64,000 nucleotides of DNA from Linum tenue (taxonomy: Eukaryota; Streptophyta; Magnoliopsida; Malpighiales; Linaceae): contig CAMGYJ010000010.1 of the NCBI GenBank assembly GCA_946122785.1, positions 10,515,467 to 10,579,466 of the forward strand. The letters are read 5' to 3'. The stretch's first letter is position 1. Each line of letters starts with the position of its first letter. Position numbers and translations under genes: made by a program. Below are positions 12,117 through 24,600 of this stretch, piece after piece. The notes beneath the pieces are model-generated. The model searched no databases, had not been told where the DNA came from, and worked only from the letters and a program-made list of their open reading frames with translations.

Positions 12117-12970
12117 GGGAACAGATCCGGTAAGTAACCTTGTGGTGAGTAACTCCATGCATAACCCAATAAGAATCTGCCACATCAGCGCCTCCTTCTC
12201 TCTCCTGAAAATATCATTAATTTTCTTTCCCTTAATCTTTAACGGACGATTTCTCACTCGTTTTAACTTGGAACTTAATTTTTTTTTGCACAGTTAGATC
12301 ATATTAATTGTGTTCTTCAAAATGATATCCACTTTGATATTTTTTGGAACAAAAAAAAAATTGCCAGTTATTACCAGTCTATACCATATGGTATTGTGGT
12401 ATAGTCAATACCATATGTTATTGACTGGTATTAAATAACAGCATACCATATGGTATGAAATATACCAGTCAATACCATATGTTGTTATTTAATATCAGTC
12501 AATACCATATGGTATTAAATAACAGCATACCATATGGTATGAAAAATACTACCTCATACCAGGGCGGTATAGTATGGTATGGAGTTGGTAACGAGATGTT
12601 TGAATTTTTTTCCCACAGAAAATTTTGAAATCCAATAGATCATGATTAAACCGTTCCTTTTGTGCAAAAATTTCCGAAAATGACTAAACAACGAAGGAGA
12701 TACCATATGGTATGGAGTTGGTAACGAGAGGGATGAAATTTTTTTTCTCAAAAAATATTGAAAATGGATATCATTTTGTAGAGCACAACGAACTTGTTCC
12801 ATCTGTGCAAAAAAAATTGAAATCCGAGTTAGAATGAAGAAGATATGATCCAATTAAGAAAACTAGGGAAAATAAATTTCTTGAATTCTCCACCCTTAGA
12901 TCTGCAGTCACTTAAAAGAAGGGTCCAGATTTGGTTACTCACCCAAAGGTCACTCACCCTATCTTGAGCC
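12117..12970. mobile_element. 854-bp Mutator-type MITE with palindromic core
   Basis: It is flanked by a perfect 9-bp direct repeat ATTTACTAG (12108-12116 and 12971-12979), the duplication size of Mutator-like elements. The two ends are inverted 37-bp repeats of equal length (left GGGAACAGATCCGGTAAGTA, right reversed GGCTCAAGATAGGGTGAGTG, both ending GGTGAGTAAC). Further inverted similarity (TTTTGCACAG, CAAAATGATATCCA) extends the arms to more than 150 bp. The centre (12370-12580) is a cluster of ACCATATGGT palindromes. There is no transposase. Confidence 0.85.
12370..12580. repeat. Cluster of ACCATATGGT palindromes
   Basis: The strings ATACCATATGGTAT and CAATACCATATGTT, alternating with ATTAAATAACAGC, occur about eight times in 210 bp, with one more at about 12702. 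Successive copies can pair with each other, so the tract can form several alternative hairpins. Confidence 0.85.
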
Positions 12971-13168
12971 ATTTACTAGCAAAAAGATCCAAGGAAAGCT
13001 TCCATATTGTAATTTTTCAATTTGCATTTTAATTCCAGGTATAATATACAATTCGGGTATAGATGACTGATTGTGAAGGTGACTTTGTGGATAGGTCAAA
13101 CATTTGAATCAATATAATTTAATGTGTGTTATAAGTTAGCAGTTTAAAAAAATGTTATGACTAATTAA

Positions 13169-14014
13169 TATTCAAATGTTTTCTTTTATGTAATATTTAG
13201 AACAATATATTTATCCAATGTAAAGTTTTCAAAGTTAGGAATAGATAGTAATGTGTTGGATGCGAAACCTATCAACGAAAAGTCAAAGTAGACTATGATA
13301 TGTACTTTTGTAGGAATGGTACAACAATGTTAAATATAACAATAGGTGTATGTAACAATCTAACTCTACTCTTAATTCTTTTTAACTTCAAATTCATCCA
13401 TTCATTCAAAAAAGAAGCTGTGTCCCCCTAAAACTTGAAATTTTGGACTAGATAGTGAATTTCACTTGTTGTTATTTCACATATTCGATGTCCATCTCTT
13501 GGAAAGAGCCATTGAATTGGACTTTGTGGTTTTCGATTACGATAGAGGTAGATTTTTCGTAATGCATGCCGAGAAGCTAATCCAAGTTAGTATTCAAATG
13601 TTTTCTTTTATGTAATATTTAGAACAATGTATTTATCCAATGTAAAGTTTTCAAAGTTAGGAATAGATAGTAATGTGTTGGATGCGAAACCTATCAACGA
13701 AAAGTCAAAGTAGACTCTGATAGGTACTTTTGTAGGAATGGTACAACAATGTTAAATATAACAATAGGTGTATGTAACAATCTAACTCTACTCTTAATTC
13801 TTTTTAACTTCAAATTCATTCATTCATTCATTCAAAAAAGAAGCGGTGTCCCCCTAAAACTTTAAATTTTGGACTAGATAGTGAATTTCACTTGTTATTT
13901 TACAGATTCGATGTCCATCTCTTGGAAAGAGCCATTGAATTGGACTTTGTGGTTTTCGATTACTATAGAGGTAGATTTTTCGTAATGCATGTTGAGAAGC
14001 TAATCCAAGTTAGT
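13169..14014. repeat. Recent direct tandem duplication, period 422 bp
   Basis: The segment starting TATTCAAATGTTTTCTTTTA at 13169 starts again at 13591. The copies differ only by a few substitutions and short indels, such as an extra CATTCATT step at 13820 and a lost TGTTAT at 13895. The unit holds no clear gene. Confidence 0.9.
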
Positions 14015-14849
14015 AATAGAATTTGAGAGCCTCCAGCTACTTATATCCTACAAAATAAGTAAATAGAGTTGAAATTCTACAACAAACTAACTAATTAAAA
14101 TATCATGAATCTCATTAGTGAATATACAGTTTTAAAGATAAGAAAGAATGACAAAGAGCAAATCAAGGCTCTGATTATGTAAATTTCCATAAAAATGACT
14201 GTTTTCATATTTACATACATTGACCATGATTTTTTATTTCAGTGGAATGCAAGAGAAGAAGAAAGAGTATATTGATAGTAGACACGGTGAAGATAATGAT
14301 GTTGTTGATAAGAAGGAAAAGACCGTTGATGGTGTAGATAGAAGTTTCTGTACCGGGAGAAAGAGCAAATCTCCCACAATGTTCATGCTTGGACATTATG
14401 TTTCATATTTACATATATTTCACCATTAAATTTGGACTTTCAATGAAAATGCAAGAGAAGAAAGAAAAAAAAACATGGAGAAGAATCTATTGTTATTGGT
14501 GGAAATGATGATTTTGTTGATGGCAGATCAATCACAAAGAAGGTCTCCAATGTGCAGTAATTTCGGATGAAGTGCAGTTTGATTAAGGACTTCATCAATG
14601 AGTTTTTTTTATTTGTTATTTCTGTAAGACTTCATTGCATGAGTTTTGCTTTGTCGAATTTCAGTAAAGACTTCATCGATGATTCCGTTAGGACGCCGGA
14701 AAACTTTATAGCGTATATTTCTTTTCAAAAAATTTAATAATTGAATAATTTATACTCTTTTATGATATTAAATAAATATACATATATCACTTTGTACTAT
14801 TGCTATTATTATTATACGCATTAGTAATATGCATTCAACCAACGGGCCA
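14015..14849. other. Intergenic, with a diverged short duplication
   Basis: The segment at about 14205-14330 (TTTCATATTTACATACATT ... ATGCAAGAGAAGAAGAAAG ... GATGTTGTTGATAAG) recurs in diverged form at about 14400-14525. Nothing coding can be supported. The rest has no feature. Confidence 0.5.
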
Positions 14850-15203
14850 GGGGTCGTTTGGAAGTTGCGATTGTTTTGTTGAGATTGTCATTATGCATGT
14901 ATTGTGTACAATGCATCGTTTTTTTTTGTTTTTTTAGCAGAAACAATACATGGATTGTTTATGTGATGTGACAGAAACTATCACTCATTTTGAGTGATTA
15001 TTATATCTCAACTTTTAGTTGTGATTGTTGAGATGGTTGAGTTGAGATTGTTTTGTCTCAGCTTTTAGCTGATGCGACATACACAATCACACATACCAAC
15101 CATTGTATTCTACAATGCATCAAATTTGACAATACATGTATAAAATTATACATGCATTCTCAACAATACATTTATTTAACAATCGCAACTTCCAAACGAC
15201 TCC
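14850..15203. mobile_element. 354-bp MITE with 26-bp inverted ends
   Basis: The left end GGGGTCGTTTGGAAGTTGCG and the inverted right end GGAGTCGTTTGGAAGTTGCG are identical except for one base and continue in matched form (ATTGTT). The inside has repeated CAATCTCAACTTTAGCT-like and TACAATGCAT-like strings and no ORF. No clean target duplication was found. It lies just beyond the 3' end of the PH-RhoGAP gene. Confidence 0.75.
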
Positions 15204-15618
15204 TAAGGCTAGTATAGAAAGCAGAGCTTTAGGGACCATTCATCTGTATTTGGACTTTTTGAGTATTTTTCATCGGTACCACATTGATACTGACCTCAAC
15301 ACAAACATTAAAATCTCATATACATAGGCATCTCTCAAACAGCAAGGGGAAATCCTGAAATAGAATAGAAAACCGGAGGGAGAGAACACAACAGTCACTC
15401 TTGTCCAGTCATAGATGATCTCCCCGGGCACCGTCCCATCAACTGCTGATCTCGCGAGAGCACACTCGATCATACAACGAGGAAGGAAATACTCTTGATT
15501 TGGTGGAGAGCAAGAAGAATACAATTGAGATAAGAGGGGGGGAAAGAATTATATGCAAACACAGGAAGATAGAGAATGTACAACAACACTGCTGATCACA
15601 GAAGATGTTTATTTCCTG

Positions 15619-18600
15619 TCAGTTCCATGGAGGGGAAGATGGAGGCCTACTATACACAAAATCCTGTGAAGAAGTCGTGCCGTAGTTTAAATCGAGGTTG
15701 TGGAGCTGCTCCATCAGCTGTGACCGCCTTTCCTTGAAGAAATCAAGGCGCGTTGTCAGTTCCACTAAAGCAGAAGATGCTGCTGATGGATGTCTGGTGT
15801 AATCTGTCGCCTACATAGAGCAATGTGAATACAAGGATAAGAGTCCCCAACATAGAGATAGATTTTAAGCCTTGGTTTGTTTGGTAACTAAGAGATAGCT
15901 ACCTCTACAGGTCTCGAAGTTGATGTAGGAGCAGAATCAACGACGCCACAAAGCTCATCCATGGATAAGTTGGTAGAAGCGTCCTCGGTACTTTTAGAGT
16001 CACTGAGGCTGGTTGTCGGTTCCATATATTGTTTTCTATTATTAGGCTGCCTGCTATTGCTGCCAGCAGCTCCTTTAATATTATTCCTCCAATCTGCTCC
16101 TAATAGAACCTCCTGCAACAAAAAGTTCATTTAGAAGGATACATTAAATGTAGGTAAGTTATGAACCGGAATCTAATTTCCTCGTAAGGAGATCCATTAA
16201 AAAGCAACTAGAAGACACTTTAATAATATAAGCAGAAATAAAATCATCCGAAAACGTGTCAGGAAAAGAGCTGAAACAAACACACCTTCGAATTTCTGAA
16301 AGGTAGGACATAATCACCTCATTGAATTTTAATAATCAGCTAACAATTGATCAGCCCCCTCCCTTTCTCTCTCCAAGAATTAATGTACTATTTGTACAAG
16401 GTCGGCATTGAGTACAATTTGGAGGGAAGCACATATGATGAATCAGTAGGATTCACCAGCGCACTATACTCAAATGCAATCTAACAAAATTTTGATTGAT
16501 TTTCTCCTACATCTGCACCAGGAGACATAATAATAACTGCCAATAGCACACACTGTTTGCAGGAATGAGGAATCACAAACTTTTAGCAGACAAAAGACTA
16601 GTTGTTAATGATCTTGGGTGGAGAAGTGAAGAGTTCATAAGAAAAGAGAATGAAATAAGAATAAATCAAAAGAACTTCTCGAGAAATGAAGAAACCTAAA
16701 AAGATGATTGCTTAAATGATCCATGTGATGCATTCGCCACCTTAAAACACAAATGTACAATGAAGGATAAGCTAGAAGTACCTCAGTTCTCTGTTTTCTT
16801 TCATGATTTACAAAAGCAAGGGTTGTATCAAAATCTTGCTGAAGAAATCTCCTGCACAACCAGGTGGACTAATAATTAAAGCAACAACTTGAAAATCTCG
16901 TCAAACATAGGCAGATGAATTTATCCTTCACTTTCTTTGGGCACCACCATTCCTCAATACGAAGTATCTTAGAAGTTTCCTCAACATTCTGATCAAGCAG
17001 CGATATTTTAAACAAAGCATTGCAGCATAATTATACTGAATGAATTGCAAAAGTTACACTGCAATCATGCTCTCAACAAACTGGAACCTTACACTTTGTA
17101 TGATAAGCAGCTGAGATAATTAAAAAAAAAGGCTGACCACAAGATTCATGTTCAAAACAGCCATTCACTCGTTAATTTCTAGAAGTCTTCCTCTGTTCTC
17201 AACTCCATGTTATGCACAGAGAAGATAGAATGACAGTAAGATTTTGGAAACTCACTGATGAGGATTATGGTTTTGGATATGCTGATAACGATCATCAGTT
17301 AAAGCACCATAATGATGCTGCCGCTGCTGATTGAGCTGGTGGTGGAGTTCAGCAACTTTCTGCCTCAACCTCGCTACATCTGCTTCAGCAAGAGCAATCT
17401 CCTCCAGCTCTGCCCTTGTCTACAAATCAGGAAACATACCACTTATTTCTAGAACACCCACATATTTAGGATGTAATTAAACTAGAGTAAATCCCAGAAG
17501 CCCAGTACAAACTTTAGAGTCCATGCCCCGTGAACTTGACAACTGCCCGGAAGTCATACTCAAACCAACTTCCAATGCAGCTCGAAGATCTCTTTCAGCT
17601 TGCAGCTGCTCTTGCAATCTTGAGACCTACAGGGCGATAATCGTTAAATAGACAGTGAAGAAAGGTAAATACGAGACCAGAGTAGATAAGAGATAAATAC
17701 TTGACAGAAACCGAAGCAAATCGGATCTTTAAATTCTGGAGAAATTGCTTATATATACTAACAATAGAGACAGCAGACTTCAACAAAAAAGGGTATCATC
17801 TTTAAAAAAAAATGAAGAAAATAAAATAAACTAAAATAAAATAAGGTAAATGCTAATCCAGGAAAATAGATATCACAAGAAAAGAAGAGATCCTGATGGA
17901 ACAATAAATCCCAGCACACGCATGTTCTGCCCATACATCCCTAACGTAAGCACAAAGCCCATATCCTCAAATTCTATGTTTCACAAAATAAAGCAACCAA
18001 CAGTGGAACCCAAGATTCGGATAGAAATGAATACATCTTGTTCAAGTGCCAAGCGCCGCTCATGCAAAGCTTGTTTCCTTCTCTCCAAACTAGCTTGCAG
18101 AATTGCATTACCTCTAGCCTGTAGATATGAATAGGAAATCCAGTTAGGTAACAACAGCATCACCGTCCCAAGCTTCAGAACATAGGTAATACAAATAAGA
18201 GTCTACCAACCTCCTTTGCTATCCTATGCCTCAAATCATTTTTAGTAATCTCAAGCCTCTGAATAGCAAGCCTGTATACCACAATTCAACTCATGTAAGA
18301 TTAGACAAAATTCAGGATCACCACCACAGCCACCACAGAAACCTTAACCCATCATGTGCATCAGCTATATGAATTTTTGCATGCAATTTTCCAGCCAACT
18401 TGAATTTTTTCCATTCAGTGACGTGTAGATTTTTCCAGGATTTAGACTAGGATTTTTCAACAATAAAGAAAGCAATAGGCTTTCTAAAATGCCTATGGGC
18501 AATGAATAAGATACAGAACTCTCATTTAGAGGGACAAGTTGGAAAAAAGAGAGTTTCCATCAATGAGATTAAATTGTGACGCCTATGTATAGTCACTCTT

Positions 18601-21600
18601 TTTATATAGAACTAAAAGCATTTGTAAACTAGGATTTTTTCCAGGAATTAAACTAGGATTTTTCATCAATAAAGAAATCAATGGGTTTACTAAAATGACT
18701 ACAATGGGCAATAATTAAAGAAACAGAATACTCATTTTGATGGCCAAGTTGGAAAAAGGAAAATTTGCATCAATGAGGTGGTTTTTTCCATTGTGAGGCC
18801 CATGTATAGTCACTCGGTCACTCTTTCTCAGAAAGTTGTTTGCCAAGTGCATTTGTTTGGGCTATTGTTTCAAGTCAAGTTTAGGAGATAAAAATTAGAT
18901 GAAACAAATATAGCCAAAAACAAGCCACTTTAGGTGCATATAAACATAGAGATCTTACTCTTCTTCAGAAGAATCAACTGACTCCGTAGATGGTGTCTTT
19001 CTGCCCTGTAAATAAAAACAAAGGATTCCAGAGAATGAGCATGAATGCAAATAAAAGAGATCGGAGTGGGAAGGACACTAAGATTAATTCTCATACTTCA
19101 TCCTAAGCAATACATGCCAATAGAATAGTTTTCAAATTGTAAGGTAATGGCTCAAATTACATGACAGGCGCATATGCTAACAGGGGATGTACATTTTTCA
19201 TACTCCCTTTCCATGTATTTACATGGCTACCGTGAACTAAAACCTGCATATTCAAAGTTGTTTCGAAAGTTGCTATCACTATCTTTCCATGCTTCAGTGT
19301 TTATTACCCAAAAAGAAGTTTAAATTCTTTTATTTGGAATACTTCACATGGAAACATAAAAAAAGCAAAAAAAACTTTAAATGCCTAAAGTTAATAATCT
19401 TCTTAGTGAAAAGTCAAGAAAGTTATTGATTTCCAAATCTGGACTAAAAATATTTCAACCCTTATATGCTCTTGTAGATATTAAAAAGAAATAATGTCAG
19501 ACATACATTGCTTCTTCCCCAGAATGTTGATCGCTTTCCATTGGCATTGGAGGTTGTAGCTTTACCGGCTGGCTTCTCAGCTGATGACTCAATAGATGAT
19601 ATAGGCACCTGAGGCTCAGCATCTATTGTAGATAGGATCTCTCCCATTGACCGGTAAGATTCACCAGGAGGTAAATCACTCAACGAATCTGTTCCGTTGA
19701 TTGAATTTTCATTTCCTTTCTTATGTTCGCTTAGCTTCAGAAGTTGTGCACCAGGATCTCTAACGTGTGGAGGTTCAGTCACAAAGTCTGAACTCTCGGC
19801 AGGGGTATGATTGCCAATGGGTGATCTGACACCTGATTCAGCACCAACAAAAGCCTGCATGTTATACAAAGTAACTCATCAGTATACAACCCATTACAAG
19901 AAAGATTAAAAACTGTTCACCAAAAGAAATAACGAAGACCAAAAAGTGAATGAAAGTGCCATAATTGTATTAACAATTCATCATTATAGGATGCTTCATC
20001 GTTATAATCTACAACAGTAGAGCACTAAATGCATTTTGCATCCTCTAGTCTCAGAAAAAAATTTCTAACACACATGGCTGCCCCAAATGCTGTTACAACA
20101 AACCCCCATGCCTCCAACGCCAATGAATAAAACATTAGAGCTACCAAGACTCCTAGGCACCTCCAATTATAGTATTATTCACTTGTACCAGGATGACATG
20201 TAGTAAAATTGAACAAGCACCTACCAAAGACTCCAAGGGCACTCCTATTTTAGTATTACTCGTTTTTATTAGGATGGCTGCTAGGTGAAATTCAAATAAG
20301 TTGCAAAAAGGCACCCGGCAGCTTTGTCAGTATTTAATCCCCGAGTAAATGGGAGTAAAAACTGTAGTGACTGAAACAGAATGAAAGTTAATTAAACCTC
20401 ATCGGCATATTTTTCTGTCCTACTATCCAGCCCATGCCGAATTTGTCAGCATGCTCTTTCATTTTTCTCTATTTCTCACCCTTTAGTTAAGGCAACAACG
20501 AGTTCAGTTGAGTGCTGTTATATCTCAGGAAGATAATCTTACGAGCTGAGTAGCCCTGTAAGTGCTTGCAACGTGCTAATCAACAGAAACTTTTTTCTTT
20601 TAAATATCCCATTTAACAGCAACACATGCAAGATTTCAATTTCATAAAGAAACTAGAATATCAAATGTTAAGTGTTTGACGATGGAGTGAACCTTATAAT
20701 CATAAAGATCGCTGCCAGCTGAACCACTTGATTCACTCAGTTTCCCACTAAGCACACGCTCAGCATCATCATCTGTTTCTTGGTCTACTTCATTTTCTGC
20801 ATCATGGTAATTGTTATCTTTCATATCTGTATTTTCATCATCACTAGAATCTTCACTTCCACTTTTACCCATCCGAGAATCTGCCGAGATAGAGCATCTC
20901 TGTAGATTTTCATCCTGAAACAAAAGGAGCATTCTATCAACACCGAGTTGTCTAACATCATAAACAGTACCAAAAATTGCAAAATTGTCAAACACATATG
21001 CCATCACCATCGAGCGTTACATCTTATTATTTGATTTATCATATGCACAGACATCTTCACCTTCTAAAGGTTGTTTAAAAGGACACGGATGAAATAACAA
21101 AATTAACATAAAAGCTTATCTAAATGCTTAAGCAAAAGTGAAGACATTTTTGTTGTTTATAAAAGACAGTGAATATAAATGCAGGAGAACAGACAACATA
21201 CGAGATGAATTGCAAAAACTATACAAAAGAAGGAAAAGGAACAAAATGAAATAAACAGGGGCCACCAACAGAACGGTCCCCTGAAACTAAAACACAGAAG
21301 AAAGTGATGCCCTGGAGCCAGCAAAACAAGAATCATAACACCTGCATCTTTCTAATTCAATCAAGCCATAACTCTTCTGCCCCTTGTCCACAATGAAAAT
21401 TGCAGATTCTAACATACATTGCTAATAACTCTATGGCCTGGCTGCTAATCACAGAGGTCATAAATACCACAAGTGTAACCAGAAATTACTAAAGAAACAT
21501 GTCCAGGACTTCACATATCAGTTTAACTTATTTCATGGAATATATCAAAGAATCTGTCAGAAGTGATTCAAGTGAATAAGGAATCCTTCAAGATGTTCCA

Positions 21601-24600
21601 TTATAGTCATACCCATAAAGGAGACCCGAAAAGAGCTAATATACTAGTAAATAAGTCACTTGATTCTGATCCATCTTGATAGATACAATAACCATGATTA
21701 GAGAGGAGTACAATATAGTGTGTATCTATCCAAATAGCATTATCCCTTCTACCAATCAATTCAGTCCTCTTATCACGTGCCTTCAAGTTGGCCAGATCTC
21801 TTCTGACCCCTTGTCCACAATGAAAACTGCAGATTCTAACATACCTTGCTAATAATTATATGGCCCGGCTGCCAATCAGAGAGGTCATAACTATCACAAG
21901 TGTAAACAGAAATGACTAAATAAACATGTCCATAACATCACATATCACTTTGACTTATTTCATGGAATATATCAAAGAACCTTTCAGAAGTTATTCAAGT
22001 GAATAAGGAATTTTTCAAGACGTTCCATTATGGTCATACCATAAAGGAGACCCGACAAAGAGAGACACATATACTAGTAATAGGTCACTTGATTCTGATT
22101 CATCTTGATAGATATAATAACCATGGTTAGAAAGAAACATAGTATAGTGTGTATCTATCCAGATAGCATTAGCCTTCTACCAACCAATTATGTCCTCTAT
22201 TCCTAAGCGTTCAAGTTGGCCAGATATCAATCAAAGCTGACCTGCTAAACGAAACTGGTGACAGAGGTAGCAATAACTGCCTAAGTGAAGTACCTCTGCC
22301 GGATTAGTCAGACATTGAGAAGGACAATCACATTTGAAATTAGACATTGAGATATCTTACATCAAAAATACTGTCATACTCTTCCAGAAGAGTTGTGATG
22401 ATGGCCTGAGCGTTATTGGCTGCATTTGCAGCAGCAAGAAGCTGAGCAGAATTGTCACCATTAGCGTCAAAGTCATCCTCCAACTCACATTCGCCAGCTA
22501 ATAATGGGCGCAAAAGCAAGGGTGCCATGCATGCAGCAACAGCAGAAGGAGTCATCCGATTCTCACGAGAATGAGAAGAGAGTGTATGCATCATCTTCAG
22601 AATCCTGTGAAGAACGCCAACATAAAGTAGTAAAATGAAATCAAAATTAGCCACCACAAAGATTGAGTTGGAAACTAAGCAGCTGTGAAGTGTGCATCTA
22701 CTTTTCAATCCCAAAGCTAATAATATCAGTTTCAGATAAGTCGACCATTACTGCAAGCCCCAGTGTAAAGATAATAGGAGGTAAACATTGGTTTCATTTA
22801 TACTAATCTTTCACCAGGTTCCAACAATGTATAAAACTGCCGAAGCCATTGTCAAATGGCTCATTTCCACATAATTGCCCCTATCCCTCAAAAAGTTAAG
22901 CTTTGTATGATGTCTGACAAGCAGCAAACTGAATTACTCAACTTTCACATGAGATGACAAAAAATCCAAGATGAAGAAGCTTTAGCTTTGTTTCAGGATT
23001 ACCACAACTCCAGGTTTGAGAGTATTTAGTTGCAATATATGGCACTACCACAGTCACAGAGAACATGCGTGATGGAACCAATTATTAATTTCTTGACAGA
23101 AATTTGACATAGTCAAAAAGTATTCTAATACCTATTTGTAATACTATTGGCTCGATATATATTCAGGACAAAAAATGTAGAACATTTATATACTAATGAT
23201 CAAGAGATAAATTCAAAAGTATTTGTCGAGACACAAAACAAATGAAATTAATTTGAGATTTTCCACATCTCAGCAGATAACAAGGAATTTATCATAGCCA
23301 ATGAACTATGACAACCTGAAACTGGAGAAAGAGAACTTTCAGAGAGTTTTACCTTTGTAACAACCTCCGGTTTGGTTCAGGAAATGTTTCTGATATGACA
23401 GAATGCATAGCAGATATCCGATCTTCTTTCCCATCGATTTCTTATTCAATAGGGAGATAAAAATATCAATAAATTGTGATGCACATTGGATACTAGTACA
23501 ATGATTACATACCAAAATAAATGTATTAGATAAAAGGATGGGTTTCAATCACAGATGACAAAAAACAATGGTTGGTTCTAACATAAAGTACCGACAAATG
23601 AGCATGCACAGACTTAAATGACCCCTGTCGATACAACATAGCATTTGGAGTAAGAGTTTGACTTCTTCGATAACACCAAAAACGTCCAACTGAGTTTGGA
23701 TCTGATACCCAAACACATATTAGCTAGATATGATAAACAATCAACTCACTATAGGCATCCAGCAATGCAGTGCAGCAAGATGCAGGAACTGGGGAGGAAG
23801 GAAGCTCCCTCAAGACATGCTGCAGACAGAAAGAAAACCGAGGTGAGTACAGAACTCAATCCGTTTATCCAACAAGATTCAATTTACCAACTAGTACCTT
23901 TACACAATCACCAACAACATGAGCATCCTCATTTGCCTCAAATTCATTTTTACCTAAAAACGGATTGTGATACATTAAGAGTCCATGTCTAAAAAACAGT
24001 TCAATCGGAAACGCAGAATACCTACAGTTCCAGGAGAAACTCTAGTGAAGTCGATCTTCAGAAACCAAAGGTTCATGGAGAGACGTTTGAAATTTTTTGA
24101 AGTCACAAGTACCTTGTTCATAATCTTGAACTCTATGATCAACCTCCTCAACATCAGCTGACTGTCTCAGAATCCCCTCCACTTTAATTCCTATGAAATA
24201 AGATCAAAGGTAACACAAACATTGTTATACCTAAGAGACTGAAGAGCAGTAAGAACAATGAAGGACCAAGAAACTTACAAAGACAACGAAATAGATGCAA
24301 AAATCACAAATATAAATATACAAGGAAACGAGATTCTAATGCCAAGTAACTATAATTCAGTTGTACTACCACCAACCATTGCATCACAAAGGTCGGGGTT
24401 GCAGATTGTGAATCAAATATTTTCACATATTATGCCAGTAACTATAATTCAGTTTTCCTACCCCCCACCCACCCAACTATTATTCATATATACTGCTAAG
24501 GGCCCTATACTCTACAAAAAAAAAAAAATAACCACTCCCCTGCAAATTCTAAATCCACTTTCTTTTTGTATAAAGACATCACTCCAATTTTTCCAGAAAC

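Noticed and set aside
12370..12580. CRISPR-like array
   Set aside because: The repeats are short palindromes with no unique spacers and lie inside a plant MITE.
16935..16990. Possible extra exon of the RhoGAP gene (frame NVEETSKILRIEEWWCPKK)
   Set aside because: Using it breaks the phase or adds a stop. Skipping it joins ...NHNPHQ to RFLQQDFDTTLAF exactly as the family expects.
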